DNA of 64,000 nucleotides from an uncultured Acetatifactor sp. (lineage in GTDB: Bacteria; Bacillota; Clostridia; Lachnospirales; Lachnospiraceae): NCBI GenBank assembly GCA_947586055.1, contig CANPXL010000010.1:1-64000 (forward strand). The letters are read 5' to 3'. A model generated the notes under the pieces. That model did not search any database and was not told where the DNA came from. It was given only the letters and a program-made list of their open reading frames with translations. Numbering within the stretch: position 1 is the first letter of the stretch; each line of letters opens with the position of its first letter. Shown in pieces: positions 27,618 through 37,091 of this stretch. Both the position numbers and the translations under genes were made by a program.

Positions 27618-28409
27618 TCACCGCGTCTTTCCGTGCTCTCCCGCTACAACGCGGATCCTTCCGCTCTTCGGCTCAACGGGCCCCAGAGTATCCGCGTCGC
27701 GCGCCTCCAGAAAAACCATTCCGGCCCGCTCCAGAAGCTCCGTCATCTGCTCCAGCGTATATCCTCTCTGCCTGTGCACTTCGCAGAACCTGCGGAAGAG
27801 ATCTTTCTCTTTCCTCACAAAAACAGTCAGGTCATATTCGTTCAAACCGGTTTCGGCATCATAATAATTTTCCCAGATAAAGCTGCAGTCCTCCCGGCTT
27901 TCCGCGATAGTGGCGTCCCCTATGATCTCCCGGTACTTGTAATCCGTATTGAAATCAAAAATAAAGATCCCGCCCGGGAACAGGTAATTGTTCACCAGGG
28001 AAAAAACCTGCAGCAGCTCTTCCTCTTTCAGGATATAGTTCAGAGAGTCGCAGACGCTGTATACCGTCCCGACGGTACTGTACAACTCCAGCTTTCTCAT
28101 ATCCTGCCGCAGATACAGAATGCCGGAACCGCTTTTTTCTCTTTTTTCCATTGCGACGTTCAGCATGTCTTCCGACAGATCCACGCCGAGCACGTCATAC
28201 CCCAGCGCGTACATCAGCTCCGCCATTGTTCCCGTTCCGCATCCCAGATCCAGCACCTGATCCCGCTCGGATTCCAACGCCCCCTTCGCACCGCGCTCCG
28301 GCCGCGAGACCCCGTATGTTCCGATCAGGGTATCCAGTATACGGCTCCACTGCTCATAAGGGACATTATCCATCAGCTCGTCGTAGACATCAGCGAACCC
28401 GCCGTACAT
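27618..28409 (-). CDS. class I SAM-dependent methyltransferase
   Basis: 263 residues from the ATG at 28407-28409 (MYGGFADVYDELMDNVPYEQW). Motif I VLDLGCGTGTMAELM and the SAM-contact GVDLSEDML are clear, followed by the DMRKLEL and DSLNYILKEEEL segments typical of the small YjiC/UbiE-like soluble methyltransferases of Firmicutes. The substrate is unknown. An upstream in-frame extension to 28502 is basic and unlikely to be translated. It precedes hslO by 32 bases. Confidence 0.85.
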   Translation of the reverse strand: MYGGFADVYDELMDNVPYEQWSRILDTLIGTYGVSRPERGAKGALESERDQVLDLGCGTGTMAELMYALGYDVLGVDLSEDMLNVAMEKREKSGSGILYLRQDMRKLELYSTVGTVYSVCDSLNYILKEEELLQVFSLVNNYLFPGGIFIFDFNTDYKYREIIGDATIAESREDCSFIWENYYDAETGLNEYDLTVFVRKEKDLFRRFCEVHRQRGYTLEQMTELLERAGMVFLEARDADTLGPVEPKSGRIRVVAGEHGKTR

Positions 28410-28521
28410 CTCCACGCGTCTCACCTCTTCTCTCAGGAGCGCCCGTTTCCAGACTCCCGTAAAACATCTGCCTGATCCGCTCTCCGTTTTGCTTCGGCGC
28501 ACGCAAAATGCGCGCCCCGCG

Positions 28522-29367
28522 TCACTCTCCCAGCTTCATGGCAATGCCGAATCCCACCACAAACGCCAAAATGCCGGTCAGCACACGAAACGCCGTAAGA
28601 GCCGGGAACGTGCCCATCAGATAGATGGCCACGGGCGAAGATACGATCAGCCCTATGATCGCCCAATAGGCGTAAAGCGGGAACTTCTCAAAGATAACCT
28701 CGACCAGTCTGGCGATGGCAAAGATTCCCACCACAACTCCCAGCCCAAAGGGAATCAGCACGCCGCATCCGGCCAGAATGCCCTGTATATCAAAATCCGT
28801 CAGAGCGGAGAAAAAATCCGTGATGGCGTTGAGAACCGGGTGGTAAAATCCCATAAGCATCAGGACCATGGAACCGCTCACGCCGGGAATGACCATCGTG
28901 GCGGAAGCCACAACCCCCACCGCAAACAGCTTCAGGACGTTTACGGCGTTCAGGGAAAGATCGGCCGCCGCCCCCTCCCTGTTCCCCATGGAAGCGAACG
29001 CCACAACCAGCGCAAAGAAAAAGAGGGCCGCGATGATATGTCCCGCGCCGATCTTCTTTCCTTTTACTTTTTTCCAGACGGCCGGAAGTCCTCCCAGGAT
29101 CAGTCCCACAAAAAGAAGGTTGGTCTGGATGGGATATTTCTCAAACAGCCATTCCAGCCCGAAAGAGCTTGCTGCGATAGCGATCAGCATCCCCGCCGCA
29201 ATAGGAAGCAGAAACAGCACGCTTTTCTTAAACTCTTTGAACAGATGCGTGATACAGTGAATCAGCCTGTCGTAAATGCCCATGGACACCATCATGGTGC
29301 CTCCGCTGACCCCCGGTATGATGTTCGCGATCCCAATTACCATTCCCTTTAACACACTCTTAATCAT
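28522..29367 (-). CDS. DUF368 membrane protein, probable undecaprenyl phosphate translocase (PopT-type)
   Basis: 281 residues from the ATG at 29365-29367 (MIKSVLKGMVIG), which has GGAGAAAAGCA upstream. The longer frame to 29436 has no ribosome site. Eight or more hydrophobic segments. The family hallmark, a duplicated GVSG motif, is present: NIIPGVSGGTM near the N-terminus and MVIPGVSGSMV in the middle, suggesting an inverted repeat. DUF368 proteins have been shown in other Gram-positive bacteria to recycle undecaprenyl phosphate across the membrane for wall synthesis; function here is inferred from the family. Confidence 0.88.
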   Translation of the reverse strand: MIKSVLKGMVIGIANIIPGVSGGTMMVSMGIYDRLIHCITHLFKEFKKSVLFLLPIAAGMLIAIAASSFGLEWLFEKYPIQTNLLFVGLILGGLPAVWKKVKGKKIGAGHIIAALFFFALVVAFASMGNREGAAADLSLNAVNVLKLFAVGVVASATMVIPGVSGSMVLMLMGFYHPVLNAITDFFSALTDFDIQGILAGCGVLIPFGLGVVVGIFAIARLVEVIFEKFPLYAYWAIIGLIVSSPVAIYLMGTFPALTAFRVLTGILAFVVGFGIAMKLGE

Positions 29368-29442
29368 TGCTTTTCTCCATTCTTTTCTGCTATTCATGTT
29401 TAGATATATTACAGGATCTCTCCCGTTTATTCCCATATACGT

Positions 29443-30543
29443 TCAGCTGTTATGTACCTGCAGGGATCCGTCGGCGCCGCCTTTTCCGTATTCCGCCACA
29501 TATCTGCCCAGAAAATCGAGAAGCCGGTCCATCTGTTCGTCCGTCCCGACGGTAATGCGCAGCGAATTTGCTATCCGCGGCCTTTCCCAGTAGCGCACAT
29601 AAATATCGTTTTCCCTCAGCGCCAGAAAAATCTGCTTTGCCGGAATCGCCGGGTGCGTGACAAAAATAAAGTTTGCTTTGGAATCCGGGAAGACAAATCC
29701 AAGCTTCTTCAGTTCCCCCTTGACGCGCTCCCGCGTGGCGACGATCTTCGCGGTCACGGATTTAAAATACGCGTCGTCCCTCACCGCTTCCGCTCCGAGA
29801 ATCTGAGAGGGCAGATTCATGGTGTAGGAATTGACGGAAAATTTTACATCGTTCAGATACCGGATCATCTTTTCGTTTCCGATACAGAAACCGATCCTCA
29901 GTCCCGCCATGGACCTTGACTTGGAAAAGGTCTGCACCACCAGAAGATTGTCATACTTTTTCAGCAGCGGCAGCGCGCTTTCTCCGCCAAAATCCACATA
30001 GGCCTCGTCCACAATGACCGCCACGTCCCGGTTATCCCGCAGGATCCGTTCCACAACGTCCAGACTCTCAAACACGCCTGTCGGCGCGTTTGGATTCGGA
30101 AAGATCACGCCGCCGTTGGGCTGTCGGTAGTCTTCGGGCCGGATATGAAATTCCTGATCCAGGGCGCAGGTTCTGTACGGTATTCTGTACAGATCGGCCC
30201 ACACGTCGTAAAAGGAATATGTGACGTCCGGAAACAGAATCGGCTTTCCGCCGTTGAAAAAGGTAAGAAACGCCATGGAAAGCACATCGTCCGACCCCAC
30301 GCCCACAAACACCTGTTTCGGGCTGACATGATAGTATTCCGCCAGAGCGTTTACGAGCGTCGAAGCGTCGGGGTCCGGATAAAGCCGAAGCCGGCCGCAG
30401 TCCATCCCGGCGGCCAGTTTCGCAACCCCCGGCGCCGGCGGATACGGACACTCGTTTGTGTTTAACTTGATGACGTTTTCCTTCCTGGGCTGTTCCCCCG
30501 CCACATAAGGCGTCACCTTTCGTACCTTGTCTTCCCAGCTCAT
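29443..30543 (-). CDS. hisC: histidinol-phosphate aminotransferase family enzyme
   Basis: 366 residues from the ATG at 30541-30543, preceded by GGAGGAATGCAGAC. Fold-type I motifs are KLNTNECPYPPAPGV, LRLYPDPDASTL, VGVGSDDVLS, FPNPNAPTGV, VIVDEAYVDF and the PLP lysine in QTFSKSRSMAGLRIGF. It transaminates imidazole acetol phosphate in histidine synthesis; some clostridial members also act on aromatic amino acids. It is isolated from other his genes, so an alternative substrate is possible. Confidence 0.9.
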   Translation of the reverse strand: MSWEDKVRKVTPYVAGEQPRKENVIKLNTNECPYPPAPGVAKLAAGMDCGRLRLYPDPDASTLVNALAEYYHVSPKQVFVGVGSDDVLSMAFLTFFNGGKPILFPDVTYSFYDVWADLYRIPYRTCALDQEFHIRPEDYRQPNGGVIFPNPNAPTGVFESLDVVERILRDNRDVAVIVDEAYVDFGGESALPLLKKYDNLLVVQTFSKSRSMAGLRIGFCIGNEKMIRYLNDVKFSVNSYTMNLPSQILGAEAVRDDAYFKSVTAKIVATRERVKGELKKLGFVFPDSKANFIFVTHPAIPAKQIFLALRENDIYVRYWERPRIANSLRITVGTDEQMDRLLDFLGRYVAEYGKGGADGSLQVHNS

Positions 30544-30597
30544 GTCTGCATTCCTCCAGTCTGCCGCGATCCGTTCTGCCGGCGGCCAAATCCGTTT

Positions 30598-31629
30598 TCA
30601 GTCCGCGGTTTGTTTCTGCCGGCGCCTCTCTTCTTCCAGCTTCTCCCTGTACACGCTTACCTGTTCCTGACAGCCCAGATGCTCATAGCAGTGGATCAAT
30701 CCTTTCAGGCTATCGTTTCCTGTCTGAAGCGCAAGGATGGGCGAGGTCTCATACACAGCGTTATAGTACCACATCGCGGCCTCTTCATAGTCGCCGGTTT
30801 CCTCAAAAAACCGTCCCATCTCGAAACAGATCTCCGTACAGGCCTCCTCCGCGATCACCTTGGACGCGTATTTAAAAAATCCGACCACGTCTCCCTCAAG
30901 TCTTGCCGCTTTCGCCGCCACACAGCAGGCCTCCGCGATCTCTTCCTTATCCCGGCCGGCGTCGTCCGCGGACGCCCGGAAAAAGGCCGCGGCTCGGGCA
31001 AAATCCTCCTTCTCCCCGGCCATCATGAGTTCGCGGGCATAGAGATTGTGAAGACGCTTCGGCAGACGGTAGCCTGCCCGCCAATGTCTCTCAAAGCTTG
31101 CGAGATCCCTCCCGGCATGGCTTTCCTGCGCCAGATGTTGAATGGAAATGTCACTGTCGAATATCACCGGATCTAACCGCACCGTCTCATGGATAGGCGC
31201 CTCCCACACAAATTCCCGCAGTCTTTTAAACAGCTTGGGACGGTATTCTTCGTCATAGTTATAAACCGTCCGAAACTGAAGCTGATTCGCATATTTCATC
31301 TGCACGATCTCGATCTGTGGGAGCAGCGTCTCCTTCAGAAGCCGGAAGCGCTCCCTGTTCTCCGCATCCAGAACCTCGTCCGCATCCGCGGAATAAATAT
31401 ACTCCTTTGTCGCTTTGGAAAACGCAAAATTTCTGGCGGCGCTGAAATCGTCAATCCATTCAAACTCGAACACCCTGTCCGTATAACCGGCCGCAATTTC
31501 CCGCGTGCGGTCCGTGGAACCTGTATCCACAATGATGATCTCATCCATAAGGTCCGCTATGCTGTCAAGACATCTTGCCAGAATGGCCTCTTCATTTTTG
31601 ACGATCATGCAAAGTGAAATCGTTATCAT
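30598..31629 (-). CDS. family 2 glycosyltransferase with helical repeat C-terminus
   Basis: 343 residues. GT-A domain at about 1-200: ISLCMIVKNEEAILARCLDS, IIIVDTGSTDRTREIA, DDFSAARNFAFSKA and the metal-binding SADADEVLD. The C-terminal part has TPR-like helices (AAAFFRASADDAGRDKEEIAEACC onward). This layout resembles SunS-type and related glycosyltransferases that modify proteins or wall polymers. It lies 56 bases downstream of the last Tad gene in the same direction, so pilin or adhesin glycosylation is possible but unproven. Confidence 0.85.
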   Translation of the reverse strand: MITISLCMIVKNEEAILARCLDSIADLMDEIIIVDTGSTDRTREIAAGYTDRVFEFEWIDDFSAARNFAFSKATKEYIYSADADEVLDAENRERFRLLKETLLPQIEIVQMKYANQLQFRTVYNYDEEYRPKLFKRLREFVWEAPIHETVRLDPVIFDSDISIQHLAQESHAGRDLASFERHWRAGYRLPKRLHNLYARELMMAGEKEDFARAAAFFRASADDAGRDKEEIAEACCVAAKAARLEGDVVGFFKYASKVIAEEACTEICFEMGRFFEETGDYEEAAMWYYNAVYETSPILALQTGNDSLKGLIHCYEHLGCQEQVSVYREKLEEERRRQKQTAD

Positions 31630-31685
31630 ATCTGTACCCGCCTTTCGTCAGGAAACCTGACCGAATCATTTTTATCATACCAAAA

Positions 31686-32324
31686 TCAGAGTTGCGGCAC
31701 AACTGTTTCGCCGCAGATTTTCACAAAAATCAAAATCAGACCGAACCCTGCCGTAAGATACGGGAGAAAGGGAACCGGCTTCTTAAGCTTCCCTGTTTTC
31801 GTGACATTTCTGTTGATACACTGCACCGGCAGCAGCAGACAGAAAGCGAACGCCGTATGCAGCGCCATTTCCCTCAGATTCATCCCAAGTCCCGCCGCCG
31901 CTGCCGCGCACACACAGAATCCGTAGCAGTCCGCCTTTCCGTACAGTCTGGAAAACACTCCCAGCTGAATCGCCCAGAACGCCGCCAGTTCTGCGAGAAC
32001 CCACATTCCGGCGCCGCCTGCGGTCCACAGCCGCCTCCACAGCAGGACCGCCGCCGCGGCGCCTCCCAGCCACCACACAAAATTATATACCTGACAGGTC
32101 AGCACATCCGTCACGCATCCCAGCAGAAGACATCCCATGACAAGCGCCAGAAGGATCCGCTCCGCGGCCTGCTCCGGTCCCAGAATCCACCGGATCAGGC
32201 CGCCGCACGCCAGCCCCGCCGACAGCAGAGCCCGCTTTATCTTCGGATCCGGCTCCATTTTCCGGTCCAGCTTTTCAATCCCATACAGCCCTGCCGCCAC
32301 AATGCCCAGAATCAGCGGCGTCAT
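31686..32324 (-). CDS. A24-type prepilin peptidase (TadV/CpaA-like)
   Basis: 212 residues, mostly hydrophobic with six to seven helices. The two aspartates of A24 peptidases are found in VTDVLTCQVYN and in YGKADCYGF, the latter standing for the GxGD motif as GKAD. It would cleave the leader of the Flp1-like prepilin at the inner face of the membrane. The ATG overlaps the stop of the giant surface protein (ATGA at 32321-32324), indicating translational coupling; no separate Shine-Dalgarno sequence is present. Confidence 0.85.
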   Translation of the reverse strand: MTPLILGIVAAGLYGIEKLDRKMEPDPKIKRALLSAGLACGGLIRWILGPEQAAERILLALVMGCLLLGCVTDVLTCQVYNFVWWLGGAAAAVLLWRRLWTAGGAGMWVLAELAAFWAIQLGVFSRLYGKADCYGFCVCAAAAAGLGMNLREMALHTAFAFCLLLPVQCINRNVTKTGKLKKPVPFLPYLTAGFGLILIFVKICGETVVPQL

Positions 32325-35300
32325 CTCAGTCTGGTGCGGAATTCATCCAGCACCGTCCCTTCTACCTGTATCACCCCTACCGCCGGATGTTCCTCCAGCT
32401 TTTTCCCGTCCTTGTACGCGCGCACGGTAATGGAATACGTCCGGTTCGGCGGAACATCCAGAGGAATCATGAACTGCACCCGTTCCTCCTTCTGAAAGGA
32501 AGGATCGTCCGTATAGACGAACGTCCGGTTCTGTTCCGGATGCCCTTTTGTCATCTCTTCCGGAAACACCACTTCCACACGGTCGGCATATCCCCAGACG
32601 GTAAAACTGAGGATTCCGCTCTCTCCGCTGCGAAACACGGGCTCATGGGGTTCCAGGATTCTCTCCACTTCCGCCTCCAGCGCAAATTCCGTTATTCCCC
32701 GCACGATTTCCGCCACATTGCCCACATTGTCCACAGCCCGGGCCGTCACCGTAAAGTCGCCGCTGAAAATCGGATCGTCTTCCGTGATATCCAGGACGAT
32801 CCGGCCGTCTTCATCCGGCCGGTAAATCCTTTCAACGGCATTGTCCCTGTTGACTATGGCCACGTACAGTTCCCGCAGGCCGCTCAGTTCGTCTGTGGCG
32901 GAGACCGTCAGCGTCAGCCTGCCGTTTCTCCTGTCCAGCAATTCCATGTCATCCAGAGGCTGGGTTCCGGTAATCACAGGCGCCTGCGCGTCTCCGATGA
33001 TAAGGATCCCGTTTTCCCTGTCCCTTTCGGGATCGGAACAGACCATGTCGCCGTCCCTGTCCGCGCCCGCGGCCGGAAAGACCTCAATGGGGACTCCCGA
33101 CAGTTCCGGCCCCGCCAGAAATTTCTGCACCGCGCGCAATTCCCTGTTTTCGCCGGAACGGACCGCCACAGAATAAGGATACCGTTCCAGCAGCATACGC
33201 CCCTCCTGCGCATAGGTCAGCCCTTCCGCCTCCATTCGGATCTCCCGGCTGGAAACGGGACAGGACGGCACAAAAAGAATGCCTTTTGCGGTTTCTCCGC
33301 CGGCCGCCGATTCAAAAATCACATAATTGGGCTGATACCGCAGGGACGCCTGCCCTTCCATACGTGCCCCATAATGCAAGGTGAACGGCGTCTCACCGTC
33401 GCTTTTTACATACCAGACTCCTTCCCGCGCCTCACAGACATTCTCTCCGGGTTCCATCTCAAGCGGTTCGGTATACAGCGGCCAGGCCACATCCCCGTTT
33501 TTCCCGTCCACAGAGATATGCGTGGTCTCCCCCAGGTTTCCCGCCGCGTCCACTGCCGCCACATGAAGGTATTTCGACGCGGCTTCCTCCGAAAGCTCCA
33601 GAAAACCGCAGCAGTCCCGGGTATAAATGCCATTGTCTGCGGTCACGCTGGTAAAGGCGGCTTCATCCGCCAGATAATAATATCCTTCCACCCCTGAGAT
33701 CAGGATGTCCGACGTGATGTTGGAACCGCACAGCAGACCTGACGTCTGCCGCAGATGGGATTCCACCCTGTGAAAATACTGCGTTCCGTTGTCCTGAGGC
33801 TCCTTCCACCTTACCGCGATCCTATTGCCGTCTGCCGCTTCTATTTCGACCTCCCGGGACACCTTGTCCGGAGGCGCCATATCTGGGGCGGAAACGCCGG
33901 ACAATTCCAGCGTTTCCAAAAATCCCACCATCCCGGCAAAAACGGACGCGCTGCCGTCCCCCGGGTTAACGCCCGCCTGCATCTTATGGGTCATGGCATA
34001 TTCGGTATTGACATAACTGCTGCCGCCCCGGCCCGGTTTGGAACTGATGACCTGCCCGTCCGCATATCCGCAGTAATACCTTTCTTCCCTGCCGCAGTTA
34101 AGGGCATATTCCTCCGTTTCCTCCCAGAATGTATGTCTCCCCGGAATGCTTTTCTCCAGCGGCAGATCGCCGCAGACGCTACAGGTCCGGATAAAGATGC
34201 CCCCATGCTGCTGGGGACATCCGTTGCTTCCGAAAAACGCATAATGGGAATGTCTCAGGATACCGCCGCACTGAGTCCCATGCAGCCATGTCGCCGTGTT
34301 CTGGAACACCATCATGGGTTCACAGACCTTTTCCGTCCGCCTGATCGTCCTTGTTCCATAACAGCCGCCTCCTTTCTCAGGACTTCCCGTATGACCGTGA
34401 TAGCAGGAAGATTGTTTGTTATGATGATGCACGATGTATTCGCCGGCCGATCCTCCCTGAAACCCTCCGCCGCCTCCGGCCATACCGCTCTGTCCGGCGC
34501 TTCCCCCGACCAGACCGCTTTCGCTTCCGCCCGCGCCTCCGTTTTCCGTAACGGAAGCGCCTCCGCCTCCGCCTGCCGTCAGCAGGATCCCTTTTCTGTC
34601 GCTGACAATCGAGGTATATCCGCCGCCGTTTCCGTAATGGGTAGCGCTTCCGCCCCCGTTTTGGCCGTCGCGCCCTCCCACCGAAACCGTGAGGATCTCA
34701 CCCCGGGAAAGCCAGAAGTCCGCGGTCACGCTTCCGCCCTGACCGCCTTGTCTTGTTCCGTAACCGCCTCCCTGCGCGCCGTTTGCCGTCAGGGTATATC
34801 GTCCCGTTGCCGGCACCGCAAACTGCCGCGCCGTTTTTTCGTTCCGAAAAACAACGTCCACGTCGCTTCGCCCGCCCACATCTCCGGTCTCGCTTACGCT
34901 TACCCAGTTTTCGCCGTCTAAACTCTGATAAACCAAATAGATCTTGTCTTTGCCGTCCGACTGCCGCCAGCACAGATCCACCGCCCCGGCCCCGCCGTTT
35001 TCCTCATAATTCTCCCGGGAGGTCAGAACCAGCTCCACCCACTGGGCATACAGCGTCATATCCTGCCGGGGTACAATCTCATCCCCCGGGCCTCCCGCCG
35101 CCTGACCGAAGTTTTTGTCATAGTACCAGCCTCCAAAAGAATAACCCTCCTTTACGGGTTCCGGCAGGATAATGGGATCCGGCTCATAGCGGGCCGTGAC
35201 GGTATCCACCGTTTCATCCCGCGCCGTAAACTGATATCGGTTTCCCCGCAGCGTCCCGCCAAAGGGCTGTCCCGGAATCCATTCCGCAAAATGCGTCCCG

Positions 35301-36361
35301 CCGGTCAGAGATTCCGTTTCCTCTCCCCCGTTCGTGTCAAATGACACCTTATGTCCCGCCGGAGCCGTAACGGCTTCCGGATCCAGCGTCATACTGCTTC
35401 CGTAGTCTCCCCAGACTACCGTTTTTTCTTCCGTTCCCCGGTAACGTCCTCCGGCTGGATCGATACAGATCGCGCTGCGCGAAGGTCTCCACTGAGCGTA
35501 CAAAACCACCTCTTCCCCTTCTTTCTCCGCAAGGTTCCGGATCCGCGCCCCGTCCCCGTAGCTTTCCCCTGTCCCATCCGGCTTTGTGTTCCATTCCGCA
35601 AATTCATATCCGATGCGGCTGTAACTGTTTTTTGTCAGGTTCTTCACCGGCGTTACCGTCATGCCGTTATATTCCGTCGCGTCGTTGTATATATGCCAGC
35701 TTGGCGCCATATATCCCCCATGGATTCCCGTGGTATTGGGATTATACACAACCTTATACCTGTTTGCGGAAATCGCCTTGCAGAAATGGGTTTCCATGGG
35801 AGCGCCCTGTTCCAGATTAGCGCACCACGGACAGAGATAGTAGTAAAACACATCTTCTTTAAAATCCAGCCACTGAAGGGTCTCTGCGGTCTCCCGCTTC
35901 ATATAGACCAGCATGTCCATAAGCCGTTCGCCGCAGTCCGCACACCAGCCGAACCAGCCGGAATGATAAGGTCTCCGACATATTTTTTTCCCGTAATTCA
36001 GGTTATGGTAATTGCCGATGTCCGTATCCGTATCTCCGTGAATACAGCGCGCCGGCCGGTGACTCACCACCCATTTCCCCACGGGAATCATGCCCTGTCT
36101 GGCATACCTGTAAAAATGTTCCCCTGTTCCCGGCGCCCGCAGGGAAGAACGGATCCCTGTCTCCACCGTGTCCCCCAAATTGTACCATTGGTAATCCGTA
36201 TCGCCGGCGTCGGTCGTCCAGCCCAGCCGATCCGTGCTGAAGCTGACAAAGGGACTGTTGTAAATTGTCCGTTTTTCATCCGCATGCGCCGACAGAGACG
36301 GCAACGTCAGAAACAGAAACCAAAGCAGCGCAATCCCTGTCAGACATCTAAATCGTTTCAA
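32321..36361 (-). CDS. giant secreted multidomain protein of the Tad locus (InlB repeats, split glycine-rich domain)
   Basis: 1346 residues starting at TTG (36359-36361) behind GAGGAGGAAACGGC. A signal peptide (about 1-27, LLWFLFLTLPSLSAHA) predicts export. Residues 106-194 contain Cys pairs (CADC 140-143, CPWC 177-180). InlB-type repeats follow at about 203-291 and 395-442, each ending in LYAQW. Residues 520-640 and 770-810 form an ALK-like glycine-rich domain (GGGGGASV, GRGGSSYV), interrupted at 644-767 by a Cys/His-rich insert. The C-terminal third is built of beta domains (AAVDAAGNLGE, TVTARAVDNVGNVAE) like Ig/fibronectin modules. I see no LPXTG motif or C-terminal helix. With pilus genes on both sides, a pilus-associated adhesin is the likeliest role; this is inference. 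Confidence 0.82.
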   Translation of the reverse strand: MKRFRCLTGIALLWFLFLTLPSLSAHADEKRTIYNSPFVSFSTDRLGWTTDAGDTDYQWYNLGDTVETGIRSSLRAPGTGEHFYRYARQGMIPVGKWVVSHRPARCIHGDTDTDIGNYHNLNYGKKICRRPYHSGWFGWCADCGERLMDMLVYMKRETAETLQWLDFKEDVFYYYLCPWCANLEQGAPMETHFCKAISANRYKVVYNPNTTGIHGGYMAPSWHIYNDATEYNGMTVTPVKNLTKNSYSRIGYEFAEWNTKPDGTGESYGDGARIRNLAEKEGEEVVLYAQWRPSRSAICIDPAGGRYRGTEEKTVVWGDYGSSMTLDPEAVTAPAGHKVSFDTNGGEETESLTGGTHFAEWIPGQPFGGTLRGNRYQFTARDETVDTVTARYEPDPIILPEPVKEGYSFGGWYYDKNFGQAAGGPGDEIVPRQDMTLYAQWVELVLTSRENYEENGGAGAVDLCWRQSDGKDKIYLVYQSLDGENWVSVSETGDVGGRSDVDVVFRNEKTARQFAVPATGRYTLTANGAQGGGYGTRQGGQGGSVTADFWLSRGEILTVSVGGRDGQNGGGSATHYGNGGGYTSIVSDRKGILLTAGGGGGASVTENGGAGGSESGLVGGSAGQSGMAGGGGGFQGGSAGEYIVHHHNKQSSCYHGHTGSPEKGGGCYGTRTIRRTEKVCEPMMVFQNTATWLHGTQCGGILRHSHYAFFGSNGCPQQHGGIFIRTCSVCGDLPLEKSIPGRHTFWEETEEYALNCGREERYYCGYADGQVISSKPGRGGSSYVNTEYAMTHKMQAGVNPGDGSASVFAGMVGFLETLELSGVSAPDMAPPDKVSREVEIEAADGNRIAVRWKEPQDNGTQYFHRVESHLRQTSGLLCGSNITSDILISGVEGYYYLADEAAFTSVTADNGIYTRDCCGFLELSEEAASKYLHVAAVDAAGNLGETTHISVDGKNGDVAWPLYTEPLEMEPGENVCEAREGVWYVKSDGETPFTLHYGARMEGQASLRYQPNYVIFESAAGGETAKGILFVPSCPVSSREIRMEAEGLTYAQEGRMLLERYPYSVAVRSGENRELRAVQKFLAGPELSGVPIEVFPAAGADRDGDMVCSDPERDRENGILIIGDAQAPVITGTQPLDDMELLDRRNGRLTLTVSATDELSGLRELYVAIVNRDNAVERIYRPDEDGRIVLDITEDDPIFSGDFTVTARAVDNVGNVAEIVRGITEFALEAEVERILEPHEPVFRSGESGILSFTVWGYADRVEVVFPEEMTKGHPEQNRTFVYTDDPSFQKEERVQFMIPLDVPPNRTYSITVRAYKDGKKLEEHPAVGVIQVEGTVLDEFRTRLR

Positions 36362-36391
36362 GCCGTTTCCTCCTCTCCGCTTTTTTCATTT

Positions 36392-37060
36392 CTATTCCAG
36401 AAGCTTTACCACACGCAGGGAGCCGCCTGCAAGAGCTGTGTAAAAATCCGCCACATCCGCTTCGTCCAGATAAAGGTTGACCCGCTGGGCGGCGGTGGAA
36501 CGGTCCCCATTGGAAATCCTGTTGCCGGACGCGTCGAACACCTGCTGTATCAGCAAATGATCCCATACGAGACTGGCCGTTTCCTCCCCGACGGCATAAA
36601 TGTTCACTCTGTCCCCCGCCCGGAGAAGGCCGCCTGCAAGCTGACAGACGTCGTCGGCCCGGATCCCCGCAATAACCGGCTTCTCCAGCTCGGCCAGAAT
36701 CAGGTTCAGTTGCCGGAACATTCCCTCTGTGAGCACCACTCCTTCTCCGATATCCCATGCGGCCACAAGACCGGCTGCCTGGCCTGGTGAACTCAGGGCA
36801 TCCTGCGGAACGCAGCTTGCATCCACCTGTTGTTTCCTGAAGTACTGTACGTAATTTTCTTCCGTGATCAGCTGGCCTTCCGGTATCGTTGCCGCCGCCA
36901 CAAAAACTGTTTTCTTTTCATAACCCGCCAACAGGTTCTTTTCCATCAAAACCATAACCGCAAAAACCGCGACGGAAGCGGCCAGCGCCGCAATCATACC
37001 GCCGGTTTTCCATTTTCTCAGTTCTCCGCTTCTGTCTGTTGACCTGTTCTCTTTTTTCAT
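36392..37060 (-). CDS. CpaB/RcpC-like SAF-domain protein of the Tad system
   Basis: 222 residues from the ATG at 37058-37060 (MKKENRSTDRSGELRKW), with GAGAGGAGTCCGG upstream. One N-terminal membrane helix (MIAALAASVAVFAVMVLM) is followed by a SAF-like segment (KKTVFVAAATIPEGQLITEENY) and GLLRAGDRVNIYAV. CpaB proteins are periplasmic or wall-side scaffolds of Tad pili. It is 30 bases upstream of the giant protein. Confidence 0.82.
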   Translation of the reverse strand: MKKENRSTDRSGELRKWKTGGMIAALAASVAVFAVMVLMEKNLLAGYEKKTVFVAAATIPEGQLITEENYVQYFRKQQVDASCVPQDALSSPGQAAGLVAAWDIGEGVVLTEGMFRQLNLILAELEKPVIAGIRADDVCQLAGGLLRAGDRVNIYAVGEETASLVWDHLLIQQVFDASGNRISNGDRSTAAQRVNLYLDEADVADFYTALAGGSLRVVKLLE

Positions 37061-37091
37061 CCGGACTCCTCTCTGTCCGCCCTCCGGCAGA

